NCBI GenBank assembly: GCA_016841665.1
Contig: JAENYT010000012.1
Location: 1-49,476 of the forward strand
Length of the DNA: 49,476 nt
Direction of reading: 5' to 3'
Source of the DNA: Methanobacteriota archaeon
Lineage (GTDB): Archaea > Halobacteriota > Methanomicrobia > Methanomicrobiales > Methanomicrobiaceae
Shown here: in pieces, positions 16,600-25,847 of the stretch
How positions within the stretch are numbered: the stretch's first letter is position 1
How the letters are laid out: the number at the start of each line of letters is the position of its first letter
The notes under the pieces: model-generated
What the model was told of the DNA's origin: nothing
Database searches by the model: none
The model's input: the letters and a program-made list of their open reading frames with translations, nothing else
Translations under genes and position numbers: made by a program

Positions 16600-17880
16600 A
16601 TGAAAGAGACGAGCTATCCACCCGGATTTAAAGACCTGCTGCGGTATCCGTTTGTCAACGCCCTCTTCGGCCGGCACTCCCGCCGGTTCTTTCTGGGGGC
16701 GTCCATCCCCGACGGCTACTTCGCCTACACCTCCCGCCATGAGCCGGTCCCCCTCTCCGAACTTGAACAGATGCTTATCCTCACGGCCATGGGGGGCAAC
16801 ACCGGCTGGCACAACCTGATCATGCGCAACGCCCGCTACGCCCCGCACCTCTCCAACTATGCCGGCACCGCCGGGGGGCGCACCTTCCCCTCCGCTGCCG
16901 GGTTCCACACCAGCGAGCTCTTCTACACCGATGATGCGGGTGTCTACTTCGTGGCCACCCGCGACGCCCCCTCCCTCGCCGACCGCTCGAACGAGGGGCT
17001 CCTCGACACGGGCGCCCTGCTGGAAGCCCACCGGTCACGCATCACCAAAATCCGGGACGGTAGGCTGCCGCTGCCCCCCGAGGTGCCCCACGTCGAGGGG
17101 CACAACACCTGGGTGGCGAACCAGCCGGGGACGACGCTGTTCATTCCCGTCGGCGATCTCGCCCAGCACGTGATCGCCGCCCTCTGCTATTACCTGCAGA
17201 ACGGCTCCTGCATCTACGATGATGTACACCACGAGCCCCTCGAGGGGATAGCGCGTTTCCGCCATCTCTGCGACGTGGACAACCCGCTGCCCCTGACCTT
17301 TCTCGAACAGCTCTCCCTCGCCGAACTCACCGCCGAGCTTGCCTGCGCCTGCTTTGCGGGCATGCTGATGCTGCAGCCCATCGGGCTGGGCGGGTGGATG
17401 TACGACGGTATCGATCCCAACAGCATCCTCGGGGCGAGCGGGGATCCGGCCGTAACCGGCCTCGGGTTCCGGTACGATACCGACGAACGCTGGCCGCTGC
17501 CCAATCCCACCGGCCTTGCGGGGATCTTCGAGGGGTTCTGCCCGCCCCATTACCGGGATATGCGGGAGGCGGTCGACGCCCTGGTGGCGCGCAAATTCGG
17601 TCCCGGCGGTCCGTTTCACCCGGATACGCCGGGGCAGTACCGGGACACCCCCGCCGTCCGGGGCAGCGCCGAAGTCCATAGCGAGGAGTTCAGGGAGTGC
17701 GTCGCCCTCCAGGCCCAGGCCATCTACGACCGGTTCGGCAAGTTCCCCGGCACCGTTCCCAGCATCTTCGTGCTCACCTACCTCCAGGCCCATCACCTCG
17801 ACCTGGAGTTCTACGACCGGTTCTACCAGCCAGGCGCCTACCTCACCACCCACCGGCAGCACATGGACCGCTGGCACTGA
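16600..17880 (+). CDS. Conserved-looking protein of unknown function, possible nitroreductase-like fold
   Basis: 426 residues, no signal peptide or clear membrane helix. The region at about 20-60 (RHSRRFFLGASIPDG, then PVPLSELEQMLILTAMGGNTGW) recalls the start of nitroreductase/SagB-type FMN proteins, where R-R-S-x-R and a P-L-S-x-x-E-L-x-x-L-L segment occur. This likeness is weak. It is rich in Phe, Tyr, Trp, His and Pro. GGAGG lies 7-8 bases before the ATG at 16600. It sits 44 bases after the SoxB-like gene on the same strand, so the two may act in one pathway. I do not recognise the family with confidence. Confidence 0.75.
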   Translation: MKETSYPPGFKDLLRYPFVNALFGRHSRRFFLGASIPDGYFAYTSRHEPVPLSELEQMLILTAMGGNTGWHNLIMRNARYAPHLSNYAGTAGGRTFPSAAGFHTSELFYTDDAGVYFVATRDAPSLADRSNEGLLDTGALLEAHRSRITKIRDGRLPLPPEVPHVEGHNTWVANQPGTTLFIPVGDLAQHVIAALCYYLQNGSCIYDDVHHEPLEGIARFRHLCDVDNPLPLTFLEQLSLAELTAELACACFAGMLMLQPIGLGGWMYDGIDPNSILGASGDPAVTGLGFRYDTDERWPLPNPTGLAGIFEGFCPPHYRDMREAVDALVARKFGPGGPFHPDTPGQYRDTPAVRGSAEVHSEEFRECVALQAQAIYDRFGKFPGTVPSIFVLTYLQAHHLDLEFYDRFYQPGAYLTTHRQHMDRWH

Positions 17881-17983
17881 GGCGGTCTTTTCTTCCATTT
17901 TCCCGTTTCACACGGGAATTGTCCCTTCCCCGACAGGCACTCCCTGCCTCACCGTCCCCGCAGATGATATCCTCGTCGACCCG

Positions 17984-18118
17984 TTAGGCCTCCACAATCC
18001 GGCTCAGCCTGTCCTCCGGACTTTCCTCAAAGATCTCGGGGCAGGTCTCCCGGCGATTTGCGAAGCTCGTGCAGCCTTCATGGTCTATGATACCTTCGCG
18101 GTCTAGAGTAATGTGCAT
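17984..18118 (-). pseudogene. Decayed ferredoxin copy
   Basis: A 44-codon frame reads MHITLDREG, then GCTSFANRRETCPEIFEESP and DRLSRIVEA before a TAA. It matches the first half of the intact ferredoxin at 4846-5070 (REGCTSCGACWEECPEMFEESP, LSQIVEE). Two of the three clustered ligand cysteines are gone (C to F and C to R). A six-residue tandem insertion (IIDHEG) follows REG, and the half that would carry the fourth ligand is cut off by the stop. The TATA-like GATATAAAAT still lies just above. It cannot hold a [4Fe-4S] cluster in the normal way, so it is most likely a pseudogene. Confidence 0.8.
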
Positions 18119-18166
18119 TTTATATCACCCATCCTTCCGATAGTGCTAATGTGGAGGTGAAGCTGG

Positions 18167-18874
18167 TTGAACGTTGATCAACAGGAAAAGGTAATCTGTC
18201 AGATTTGTAAGGAACAGAAGAACCGAGATGAGGCAATCCCTGCACAATTTGTCCTGAAGCCTGTGGTCGATCTCATCAAGAAGGAATACCCGGAGTGGTC
18301 GGACAGCAGCTACATCTGTATCGCTGATCTCAATCATTTCCGGGCCAAGTGGGTAGAGGAAGTGCTTGAGGAAGAAAAAGGTGAGGTCACATCCCTTGAA
18401 GAGCAGGTCATGAAAAGTATGAAGGAAGAGGAGCTGCTCTCCGAGAACCTCAATATCGAATTTGATCAGCAGCTGACATTCGGGCAACGTCTGGCGGACA
18501 GGCTCGCCGACTTTGCAGGAAGCTGGATATTTATTAGCCTCTTCATGAGTGTGATCCTGGTGTGGATAGCAGTAAATTCTTTCCTGCTTCTTTTGAAACC
18601 ATTCGATCCCTATCCCTTCATCCTCCTCAACCTGGTTCTTTCATGCCTTGCCGCCATCCAGGCACCCGTCATCATGATGAGCCAAAATCGCCAGGAAGCG
18701 AGGGATCGCCTTCAGGCGGAACGGGATTATCAGGTGAACCTGAAAGCTGAACTGGAAATTCACCATCTGCACGAGAAAATTGATCACCTCCTTATCAATC
18801 AGGGACAGAGACTCCTGGAGATCCAGAAAATCCAAGTCGAGCTAATGGAAGAACTTTCCCGCAAATCACGATAA
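18167..18874 (+). CDS. DUF1003-family membrane protein
   Basis: 235 residues. The N-terminus has C10-x2-C13 (ICQIC) and a helical acidic region. Two adjacent transmembrane helices follow at about residues 122-145 and 150-175, with a conserved-looking FDPYPFILLNLVLS between them and MMSQNRQEARDR after. Then a long C-terminal coiled coil (about 185-235) faces the cytoplasm. This is the DUF1003 layout; no function is established. The start is TTG at 18167, supported by GGAGGTGA 6 bases upstream, with no suitable ATG. Composition is less GC-rich than its neighbours. A run of six T directly after the stop (18875-18880) is a likely terminator. Confidence 0.85.
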   Translation: MNVDQQEKVICQICKEQKNRDEAIPAQFVLKPVVDLIKKEYPEWSDSSYICIADLNHFRAKWVEEVLEEEKGEVTSLEEQVMKSMKEEELLSENLNIEFDQQLTFGQRLADRLADFAGSWIFISLFMSVILVWIAVNSFLLLLKPFDPYPFILLNLVLSCLAAIQAPVIMMSQNRQEARDRLQAERDYQVNLKAELEIHHLHEKIDHLLINQGQRLLEIQKIQVELMEELSRKSR

Positions 18875-18880
18875 TTTTTT
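18875..18880 (+). terminator. T-run after the DUF1003 gene
   Basis: Six T immediately follow the TAA stop of the DUF1003 gene, matching the U-run type of archaeal terminator. From here to 19127 no convincing gene is seen. Confidence 0.45.
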
Positions 18881-19127
18881 ACGACTGATATCCTCCCCTC
18901 AGGTTTTTGGGAGCGGTTACCTGCACGGTTTCCTCAAACGAGCATAGCATGACCGAACAAGGTGTCGAATGAACACAGGAAATTGATCAGGAGGGAGGGA
19001 CATGAGGTTCTCATTACGATCGGTCCGCGCGGGAACCCGGCCTTGCCCCACAGGCCCCTCCCCCTCACCGCTAAAGCGATGTCTCCACGGTGGCCCTCCC
19101 ACCGGTGAATCCGTCTTTTCCCGGCCT

Positions 19128-19490
19128 TCACCGCAACTCGGAGAATTCCCTCTCCGGGCGCTTCCCTGCTAAGGGGTTACTCAGGAGCTCGTAGGCCCGC
19201 TCCACCTCCCTCTGGGCATCGCCGATGGCCTCGTCCACCCCGCCCCGCATGCCGATCCAATCCCTCTCTTCGGCATGCTCTAAAAGCTCGATCTCGTCCT
19301 CGGCCCGCAGGATATAGCGCTGGATATCGAGGGCGCAGGTGTCCAGGTCCTCCTGCACCATTTTGGGTGCGTCCTTTTTCTGCACCTCGATGCTCGCCTG
19401 GAGGTCGCGGATCTCGTCAAGCCGTGCACGCGCCTGCTTGAGAAACTCATTCTTCGTGTGCTTCGTCATATCGATGTCCTGTAGTCGCAT
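19128..19490 (-). CDS. Small coiled-coil protein of unknown function
   Basis: 120 residues, almost wholly helical and charged, with heptad patterns (ARARLDEIRDLQASIEVQKKD and DIQRYILRAEDEIELLEHAEE regions). No signal peptide, cysteine cluster or known motif was seen. The ATG at 19490 has GAGGTGA 6 bases upstream and a TATA box in good position (TTTATA on the minus strand, near 19527-19535). An internal ATG at 19469 also has an AGGA, so a shorter form is possible. I do not recognise the family. Confidence 0.75.
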   Translation of the reverse strand: MRLQDIDMTKHTKNEFLKQARARLDEIRDLQASIEVQKKDAPKMVQEDLDTCALDIQRYILRAEDEIELLEHAEERDWIGMRGGVDEAIGDAQREVERAYELLSNPLAGKRPEREFSELR

Positions 19491-19656
19491 CGCAGTTCAC
19501 CTCTTTTGCGCCCACATCGTCGCTCATGGTATAAAGGTGCTCCCCCCAGGGGTTCCCTTTTACAGAAAGGAACGCCCATGAAGGCCTTTAGGGGAAATAC
19601 AGGGTTGAGGATGGCCACAGGGAGAAACCATTGCATTTTCATTAATATCTCAATAT

Positions 19657-19666
19657 TTATATAAAA
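19657..19666 (+). promoter_or_regulatory. TATA box for the large hybrid kinase
   Basis: TTTATATAAA lies about 70-80 bases above the ATG at 19736, in an AT-rich stretch within GC-rich surroundings. It predicts a leader of about 45 bases. Confidence 0.55.
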
Positions 19667-19735
19667 TGGCCCCAAGTGGAACGTTTTTATTCACAAACCC
19701 CAATATACCCGTTTAGATATTTCCCCGATGAATCC

Positions 19736-22700
19736 ATGATCCGCACTCTTCTCGTCGATGACGAACCGGTGTTTCTGGCCATATCGAAAGCCTTCCTCGA
19801 GAAGGAAGACGGCATCGCCTGTGAGACCTGCGAGTCTGCGCAGGCAGGCCTTGACCTGATCAGAAGAGGATCCTTCGATGCTGTCGTCTCCGACTTCGAT
19901 ATGCCGAGGATGGACGGCATCGCCCTGCTCAAGGCGGTGCGCGAACAGGAACCCGACCTCCCCTTCATCCTGCTGACCGGGCGGGGGCGCGAGGAGGTAG
20001 TCATCCAGGCGCTCAACCACGGTGCCGACTTCTACCTGCAGAAGAGCACCGAGCCGAGAGCGCTCTATATGGAACTGGCATCCAAGATCCGGCATGCGGT
20101 GGACCGGCGGCGGGCGAGGGAAGCGCTGATGCGGACGCAATTCTCCATCGATCATCTCTCGGCTGAGTTTTACTGGATCGATCCCCAGGGCTTCCTGATC
20201 GACGTCAACGAGTTTGCCTGCCAGAAGCTCGGCTATACCCGCGACGAACTCCTCAGGAAGCGGGTACCGGACGTGGATCCCGACTTTGATATCGAAGGGT
20301 TCAATGAGGCCTGGCAAGAGGTCTGGCAAAACCTGAAGGAGAACCAGAGCCTCCGCATTGAATCACACCACAAGAAGCGTGACGGCACGGTTTATCCCGT
20401 GGAGCTCTCGCTCAGCTACTGCCTGATGGGTGAGAAGGAGTTCATGTGCGCCTTTGCCACTGATATCACCGACCGCAAGCGGGCGGAACGGACGTTGCAG
20501 GAGAGCAGGGAGCAGTACCGCCAGCTGGTCAAGCACTCGCCGTATGGAATTATCATCCACCACGAGGGAGCAGTCCTCTTCTGCAACCGAATTGCGGCAG
20601 AGATCCTCGGTGTAGATGACGAGCGGGAGGTCATCGGGAAACCGGTGCTCGAGGCCGTCCATCCGGATTACCGGGATCTCGTGGTCCGGAGAATAGAGCA
20701 GCTCCTTGACAACCACCACTTCATCGCCCCGAATATCGAGGAGACGTTCATTCGCCTGGACGGTTCTGCCATCGATGTCGAGGTCACGGGCGGGCAGGTC
20801 ACCTTCGACGGGAAACCAGCAATTCAGGTGGTCTTCCAGGACATCACCGACCGTAAACAAAGGGAAAACGAGCGCCTGGCCCTGGAAACGCAACTTGAAA
20901 CGGAGATCCGTGATCTCAACATCCTGCATTCGCTGAGCACGCGCTACCTCGAAGGCGACAACTTCAATACACTCCTCCAGGAGATACTGGAGGCTGCGAT
21001 TGCCATCACCGGCGCGGACAAGGGAAATCTGCAGCTCCTCGACCCTGCCACCGGAATGCTGAAGATCGTGGCACAGAAGCACTTCAACCCCCCCTTCCTG
21101 AAGTTCTTTGAGTATGTGGATGCCGGGGATGCAACGGCATGCGGGGCGGCGCTGGAACGGCTGGAACGGGTGGTGGTGGAGGACATCTGCGAGAGCCCCG
21201 TCTTCGATGAGGAGACGGCGGAGGTGCTGCTCGAAGAAGACCTCCGCGCCGTGCAGTCCACCCCGCTGGTGAGCAGAAACGGCCATCTGCTCGGGATCCT
21301 CTCAACCCACTTCTGCAGGGTCCATGCGCCCGCGGTGCGCGAGCTGCGGCTCGTCGACATCCTGGCCCGTCAGGCTGCGGATATGATCGAGCGAACACGG
21401 GGCGAGGAGAAATTGCGGGAGAGTGAACAAGAATACCGTGATCTCGTAGAGAACGCCAATTTGATCATCCTGAAAATGGACACCCGCGGGAATATCACCT
21501 TTTTCAACGAGTTCGCCCAGCGGTTCTTCGGCTACACCCTCGATGAAGTCCTGGGGAGAAACGTGGTAGGCACCATCGTTCCCGAGACGGAGAGCTCCGG
21601 GCGCGACATGAGTGAGATCATCCGGGATGTCTGCACCAACCCGGAGGAGTACAAAAACCACGAAAACGAGAACATCACCAGAGACGGGAGAAGGGTCTGG
21701 ATCCAGTGGACCAACCGGGCGGTGTGCGATGAGCGGGGCGCGAGGGCAGGGCTCCTCTGCATCGGAAACGACATCACCGAGCAGAAACGGGTGGAGGAAT
21801 CGCTGCGCGAGAATGAACAGAGGTACCGGGAGCTCTTCGAGTCGATGGGAGAAGGCTTCGTGCTCCACGAGATAGTCTATGATGAGGAGGGACGGCCTGT
21901 CGATTATCTCATCCTCGATATCAATCCGGCCTATGAAACGAACACCGGTTTGCAGCGCGATCAGGTCATAGGTCGGGGCATCACCGAGATCGTCCCCTAT
22001 GTCGAGCCGATCTGGTTTGAACGCTACAATGACGTCGTCCGTACCGGGAGATCGACACGGTTTGAGGAGTACAACGCCGGAATTGACAAATGGTTCAGCA
22101 TCTATGCGTATCCGGTGCACAGGGAAAACCAGTTCGCCGTGATACTCACCGACATCACCGAGCGCAAACGGATGGATGAGGGATTGAGAGAGAGTGAGGA
22201 TAAGTACCGGACCATCGTCGAAACCGCCAATGAAGGTATCTGGGAACAGGATGATCAGCACGTCACCCAGTGGGTCAATCCCACGATGGCAGCCATGCTG
22301 GGCTACGGCGTTGAGGAGATGGTTGGCCGACCGGTACCCGATTTCCTCTACGAGGAGGATCTCAGGGAGCATGCCAAACGCCAGGCACAGAGACAGGAAG
22401 GTCTTCATGGCAAGTATGAGTGCCGTCTAAAGCACAGGGACGGCACCGATCGATGGACACTGGTTTCCGCAATCCCGAAGAGGGATGAAACCGGTAAGAC
22501 TATCGGTTCCTTCGGCATGTTCATGGACATCACCGAGCGCAAACGGGCGGAGGAGAACCTCAAAGAGAGCGAGCAGCGCCTGAACCTGGCCATCGAATCG
22601 GCACACCTGGGGGCGTGGGACAAGAACCTGATCGACGGCGAGGTGATCACCCAGGGCTACTGGCCCGGCCTCCTCGGTTATACGGATTATGATGATGTCC

Positions 22701-23602
22701 CACCGTGGGAGGAAGCAGTGCACCCTGATGACCGGGAGCGCGTGGCGAACGACCTGCAGGCCCATATGCAGGGTGAGACCCCCTGCGTAAAATTGGAATA
22801 CCGGATGAAGCGGAAAGACGGCCGGTACAGCTGGATCCTCAGCCGCGGGAAGGTGGTGGAGCGGGATGATGGCGGACGGCCGCTTCGCATGATCGGGGTG
22901 GACCATGACATCAGTCCCCTCCACGCATCCCGGGAGAGCCTCCGGGAGGCAAACAGGAAACTCAACCTGCTCTCCAGCATCACCCGCCACGACATCCTCA
23001 ACCAGGTTTCAGCCCAGAAGGCATTTCTCGCCCTGCTGGAAGAGCACATCCCCGCGGATACGGAGGCGCAGGGCCTGTACCAGCACCTGCTCGCAACCTC
23101 CGACACGATAAGGCGGCAGATCACCTTTACCGGCGACTACCAGCACATGGGCGAGCGGGACCCCGAATGGCTGCACGTGCGATGGGTGGTGAAGCGGGCG
23201 GCGGAGAGCGTCCGACTCAACGGCAACCGCCTGGAGATCGCCACCCCGCTGCCGGAGATTTTTGCCGATCCTATGCTGGAAAAGGCGTTCTTCAACCTGC
23301 TGGAAAACGCCACCGTCCACGGCAACAGCCCCATTACGATCCGGGTCAGCTTCCACTCACGGGACGGCGAAGGGGTGATCGTTTTAGAAGACGACGGCGT
23401 GGGCATTCAGGCTGCACAGAAAGAGGAGATCTTTGAGAAAGGCATCGGAAAAAACACCGGCCTTGGGCTGTTCCTCACACGGGAAATCCTGGAGATCACC
23501 GGTATTTTCATCCGCGAGTGCGGCGAAGAGGGCAGGGGCGCGCGTTTCGAGATCGCCATCCCGAGGGGCAAGTGGCGTATGGAGGGGGTAGAACCCGTTT
23601 GA
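19736..23602 (+). CDS. Hybrid sensor kinase: REC, six PAS, GAF, histidine kinase
   Basis: 1288 residues, the largest protein here and soluble. A receiver domain (1-120, phospho-acceptor D53 in VVSDFDMPRMDG) is followed by PAS (about 135-250), PAS (258-378), GAF (390-550), and PAS domains near 563-680, 690-800, 805-925 and 930-1055. The kinase core has H1085 in SITRHDILNQ, N-box NLLENATVHG, and LEDDGVGI with GLGLFLTREI. A receiver at the N-terminus suggests it is itself controlled by another kinase. Start at 19736 (MIRTLLVDDEP) rather than an upstream in-frame codon, because the receiver begins there and a TATA box is at 19657. It lies directly upstream of the Kai genes. Its kinase core is nearly the same as that at 26209. 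Confidence 0.92.
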   Translation: MIRTLLVDDEPVFLAISKAFLEKEDGIACETCESAQAGLDLIRRGSFDAVVSDFDMPRMDGIALLKAVREQEPDLPFILLTGRGREEVVIQALNHGADFYLQKSTEPRALYMELASKIRHAVDRRRAREALMRTQFSIDHLSAEFYWIDPQGFLIDVNEFACQKLGYTRDELLRKRVPDVDPDFDIEGFNEAWQEVWQNLKENQSLRIESHHKKRDGTVYPVELSLSYCLMGEKEFMCAFATDITDRKRAERTLQESREQYRQLVKHSPYGIIIHHEGAVLFCNRIAAEILGVDDEREVIGKPVLEAVHPDYRDLVVRRIEQLLDNHHFIAPNIEETFIRLDGSAIDVEVTGGQVTFDGKPAIQVVFQDITDRKQRENERLALETQLETEIRDLNILHSLSTRYLEGDNFNTLLQEILEAAIAITGADKGNLQLLDPATGMLKIVAQKHFNPPFLKFFEYVDAGDATACGAALERLERVVVEDICESPVFDEETAEVLLEEDLRAVQSTPLVSRNGHLLGILSTHFCRVHAPAVRELRLVDILARQAADMIERTRGEEKLRESEQEYRDLVENANLIILKMDTRGNITFFNEFAQRFFGYTLDEVLGRNVVGTIVPETESSGRDMSEIIRDVCTNPEEYKNHENENITRDGRRVWIQWTNRAVCDERGARAGLLCIGNDITEQKRVEESLRENEQRYRELFESMGEGFVLHEIVYDEEGRPVDYLILDINPAYETNTGLQRDQVIGRGITEIVPYVEPIWFERYNDVVRTGRSTRFEEYNAGIDKWFSIYAYPVHRENQFAVILTDITERKRMDEGLRESEDKYRTIVETANEGIWEQDDQHVTQWVNPTMAAMLGYGVEEMVGRPVPDFLYEEDLREHAKRQAQRQEGLHGKYECRLKHRDGTDRWTLVSAIPKRDETGKTIGSFGMFMDITERKRAEENLKESEQRLNLAIESAHLGAWDKNLIDGEVITQGYWPGLLGYTDYDDVPPWEEAVHPDDRERVANDLQAHMQGETPCVKLEYRMKRKDGRYSWILSRGKVVERDDGGRPLRMIGVDHDISPLHASRESLREANRKLNLLSSITRHDILNQVSAQKAFLALLEEHIPADTEAQGLYQHLLATSDTIRRQITFTGDYQHMGERDPEWLHVRWVVKRAAESVRLNGNRLEIATPLPEIFADPMLEKAFFNLLENATVHGNSPITIRVSFHSRDGEGVIVLEDDGVGIQAAQKEEIFEKGIGKNTGLGLFLTREILEITGIFIRECGEEGRGARFEIAIPRGKWRMEGVEPV
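22950..23575 (+). repeat. Kinase-core duplication, copy A
   Basis: The DNA for the H-box through G-box is closely matched by 27497-28120 (copy B). Long identical runs occur around the dimerisation helices (for example ACCTCCGACACGATAAGG) and around GLGLFLTREILEITG. Other kinases in the window share the motifs but not the DNA identity, so this is a recent duplication or gene conversion. Confidence 0.8.
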
Positions 23603-23640
23603 TTCCCGTCGGGCCTAAAAATGGGGTGGATTTTCTAAAA

Positions 23641-23703
23641 ACGGTACCACACCATTGGTTTCAATCTGTCCGATATATTTAAGCCAAACTATCGAAGTAC
23701 CGT
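23641..23703 (+). promoter_or_regulatory. kaiC promoter region: TATA box flanked by a 7-base inverted repeat
   Basis: ATATATTTA at 23673-23681 is a good TATA box; transcription would start near 23704, leaving a leader of about 105 bases. ACGGTAC (23641-23647) and its exact complement GTACCGT (23697-23703) bracket the box. This could allow a looping regulator, though arms 49 bases apart may also arise by chance. Confidence 0.45.
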
Positions 23704-23808
23704 TATTCAGGGAATATACCAACAGATGTGCACCCACCTCCTGATAATCAGTGCTTCCTGAACGCAGCCAGTTTTCATTGATGGTACGAGTAATGTGGTG
23801 AGCATGGA

Positions 23809-25515
23809 ATGAAGGACGTATATTTGCGTATACCAGAACACGAGGGACTGATAAAATGCCCGAGCGGCATCCGTGGATTCGACGAGATCACCGAGGGTGG
23901 GCTGCCCGCAGGCCGGCCCACCCTCGTCGTCGGCGGCCCGGGATGCGGGAAAACGATGCTCGCCATCGAGTTTCTCGTCCGGGGGGCTATGGAGTACAAT
24001 GATCCGGGAGTCTTTTTGGCATTCGAAGAGACACCCGCTGACCTCGCCAAGAATGTGGCATCCCTCGGGTTTGACTTAAACAGCCTGATCGCCCAAAAAA
24101 AGATGGTGATCGACCATATCCACATCGAGCCGACCGAGATCGAGGAGACCGGCGAGTACGACCTTGAGGGGCTGTTCATCCGCCTGGGCCATGCCATCGA
24201 TTCCATCGGGGCAAAACGGGTGGCGCTCGACACCATCGAGGTGCTCTTCTCCGGTTTCATGGACCATACGGTGCTCAGGGCGGAGCTGCGCCGGCTGTTC
24301 CGGTGGCTCAAGGAAAAGGAAGTCACCGCCATCATCACCGGGGAGGCGGGGGAGAGGACCTTCTCCCGCTACGGCCTCGAGGAGTACGTGGCCGACTGCG
24401 TGATCGCCCTCGACAACCGGGTGGTGAACCAGATCGCCACCCGGCGGCTCCGCATCGTCAAGTACCGGGGCAGCGCGCACGGCATGGACGAGTACCCGTT
24501 TTTAATCGATGCCGACGGGTTTTCGGTCATCCCGGTCACCTCGCTGGCGCTGGACCACGAGGTATCGTCCGAGCGGGTGTCGAGCGGCATTGCGCGCCTC
24601 GACACCATGCTGGGCGGCGGCTACTATCGGGGGAGCTCCATCCTCGTCTCCGGTATCGCCGGGACGGGCAAGACCAGCGTGGCGGCAAGTTTTGCGAATG
24701 CCGCCTGCGCGCGGGGAGAACGCTGCCTCTACTTCGCGTTCGAAGAATCAAAGGGGCAGATGGTCCGCAATATGCGGTCCATCAGCATCGATCTGGGACG
24801 GTGGACAGAAAGTGGGCTCCTGCAATTCCACGCTTCGCGCCCTACCGTCTACGGCCTGGAGATGCACCTCGCCATGATGCACAAACTGGTCAGCGAGTTT
24901 CAGCCCGACGTCGTGGTCGTGGACCCCATCTCCAACCTGATCAGCGTGGGAAGCGACCTGCAGGTGCGCTCCATGCTCACCCGCATGATCGATTTTCTCA
25001 AGGCGAACCAGATCACCGCCCTGTTCACCGACCTCACGCTCGGGGGAGCATCCATCGAGAGCACCGAGGTCCGCGTCTCCTCGATCATGGACACCTGGCT
25101 GCTGCTCGGCTACGTGGAGGAGAACGCCGAACGCAACCGCGTGCTGAACCTCCTGAAATCACGCGGCATGGCACATTCCAACCAGATGCGCGAATTTGTC
25201 CTCAGCGATGACGGGATCCACCTCAACGACGTCTATGTCGGCCCCGAGGGGGTGCTCACCGGGGCTGCCCGGCTCACCCAAGAAGCGAAGGCAAACGCCG
25301 CGGCACTGCTCCGCACGCAGGAGCTCGACGCCAGAACGAGGGCGATCCAGCGCAGGCGCGAGACGCTGGAGGCAAAGATCGCAGCCCTCAGGGCCGAATA
25401 CGAGAGCGAGCTGGACGATCTGGAGACCGCCATCGAGCAGGAACGGGTGCAGCAGGAAATGCTCGCAGAAGACCGAGAAGCACTGGCGGAGCACCGCAGA
25501 TCGGACAGGAGGTGA
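23809..25515 (+). CDS. kaiC: KaiC-family double RecA-domain ATPase
   Basis: 568 residues with two RecA-like halves. CI has Walker A GGPGCGKT (42-49) and catalytic glutamates E73-E74 (AFEETP). CII has GIAGTGKT (282-289) and E312-E313 (AFEESK). The cyanobacterial phospho-pair Ser-Thr lines up with S424-S425 (RVSSIMDTW), so a Ser-Ser pair is present. After about residue 470 there is a roughly 100-residue charged coiled coil in place of the cyanobacterial tail. The protein is expected to form hexamers whose ATPase and phosphorylation state control KaiB binding. ATG at 23809 has GGTGA about 8 bases upstream. KaiB1 follows after 6 bases, then KaiB2 and a PAS kinase. No KaiA is present, so a circadian role is not implied. 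Confidence 0.95.
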   Translation: MKDVYLRIPEHEGLIKCPSGIRGFDEITEGGLPAGRPTLVVGGPGCGKTMLAIEFLVRGAMEYNDPGVFLAFEETPADLAKNVASLGFDLNSLIAQKKMVIDHIHIEPTEIEETGEYDLEGLFIRLGHAIDSIGAKRVALDTIEVLFSGFMDHTVLRAELRRLFRWLKEKEVTAIITGEAGERTFSRYGLEEYVADCVIALDNRVVNQIATRRLRIVKYRGSAHGMDEYPFLIDADGFSVIPVTSLALDHEVSSERVSSGIARLDTMLGGGYYRGSSILVSGIAGTGKTSVAASFANAACARGERCLYFAFEESKGQMVRNMRSISIDLGRWTESGLLQFHASRPTVYGLEMHLAMMHKLVSEFQPDVVVVDPISNLISVGSDLQVRSMLTRMIDFLKANQITALFTDLTLGGASIESTEVRVSSIMDTWLLLGYVEENAERNRVLNLLKSRGMAHSNQMREFVLSDDGIHLNDVYVGPEGVLTGAARLTQEAKANAAALLRTQELDARTRAIQRRRETLEAKIAALRAEYESELDDLETAIEQERVQQEMLAEDREALAEHRRSDRR

Positions 25516-25521
25516 GAGGTC

Positions 25522-25827
25522 ATGACTGCAAACACCACCCCGCCACCGCCGGATCGATGGGAACTCCGGCTCTATGTCGCCGGGCAGACGCCCAGATCGC
25601 TCGCCGCCTTTGCCAATCTGCGGGAGATCTGCGAGACGCACCTGGAGGGGCAGTACTCCATCGAGGTGATAGACCTCCAGCAGAACCCGCAGCTGGCTGC
25701 AGGCGACCAGATCGTGGCGATCCCCACACTGATCCGCAAACTCCCCACGCCGATGAAAAAAATCATCGGAGACCTCTCGAATACCGAACGCGTGCTCGTG
25801 GGGCTTGACTTGCGCCACATCGATTGA
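25522..25827 (+). CDS. kaiB: KaiB-family protein 1
   Basis: 101 residues. Strong match to Kai[21 protein letters not shown], then [23 protein letters not shown], then [17 protein letters not shown]. In cyanobacteria KaiB switches to a thioredoxin-like fold and binds the CI ring of KaiC in competition with the SasA kinase. The gene starts 6 bases after kaiC; its GGAGGTGA is in the last codons and stop region of kaiC, so translation is coupled. KaiB2 follows after 20 bases. A Pro-rich N-terminus (TPPPPD) is specific to this copy. Confidence 0.93.
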   Translation: MTANTTPPPPDRWELRLYVAGQTPRSLAAFANLREICETHLEGQYSIEVIDLQQNPQLAAGDQIVAIPTLIRKLPTPMKKIIGDLSNTERVLVGLDLRHID

Positions 25828-25847
25828 CCACAGAAGGGAGACCGGGT

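Noticed and set aside
19001-19171. A 56-codon frame with a strong GGAGGGAGGG site
   Set aside because: The sequence is rich in Pro, Ser and Arg with no motif, and it runs into the end of the 19128 gene on the other strand.
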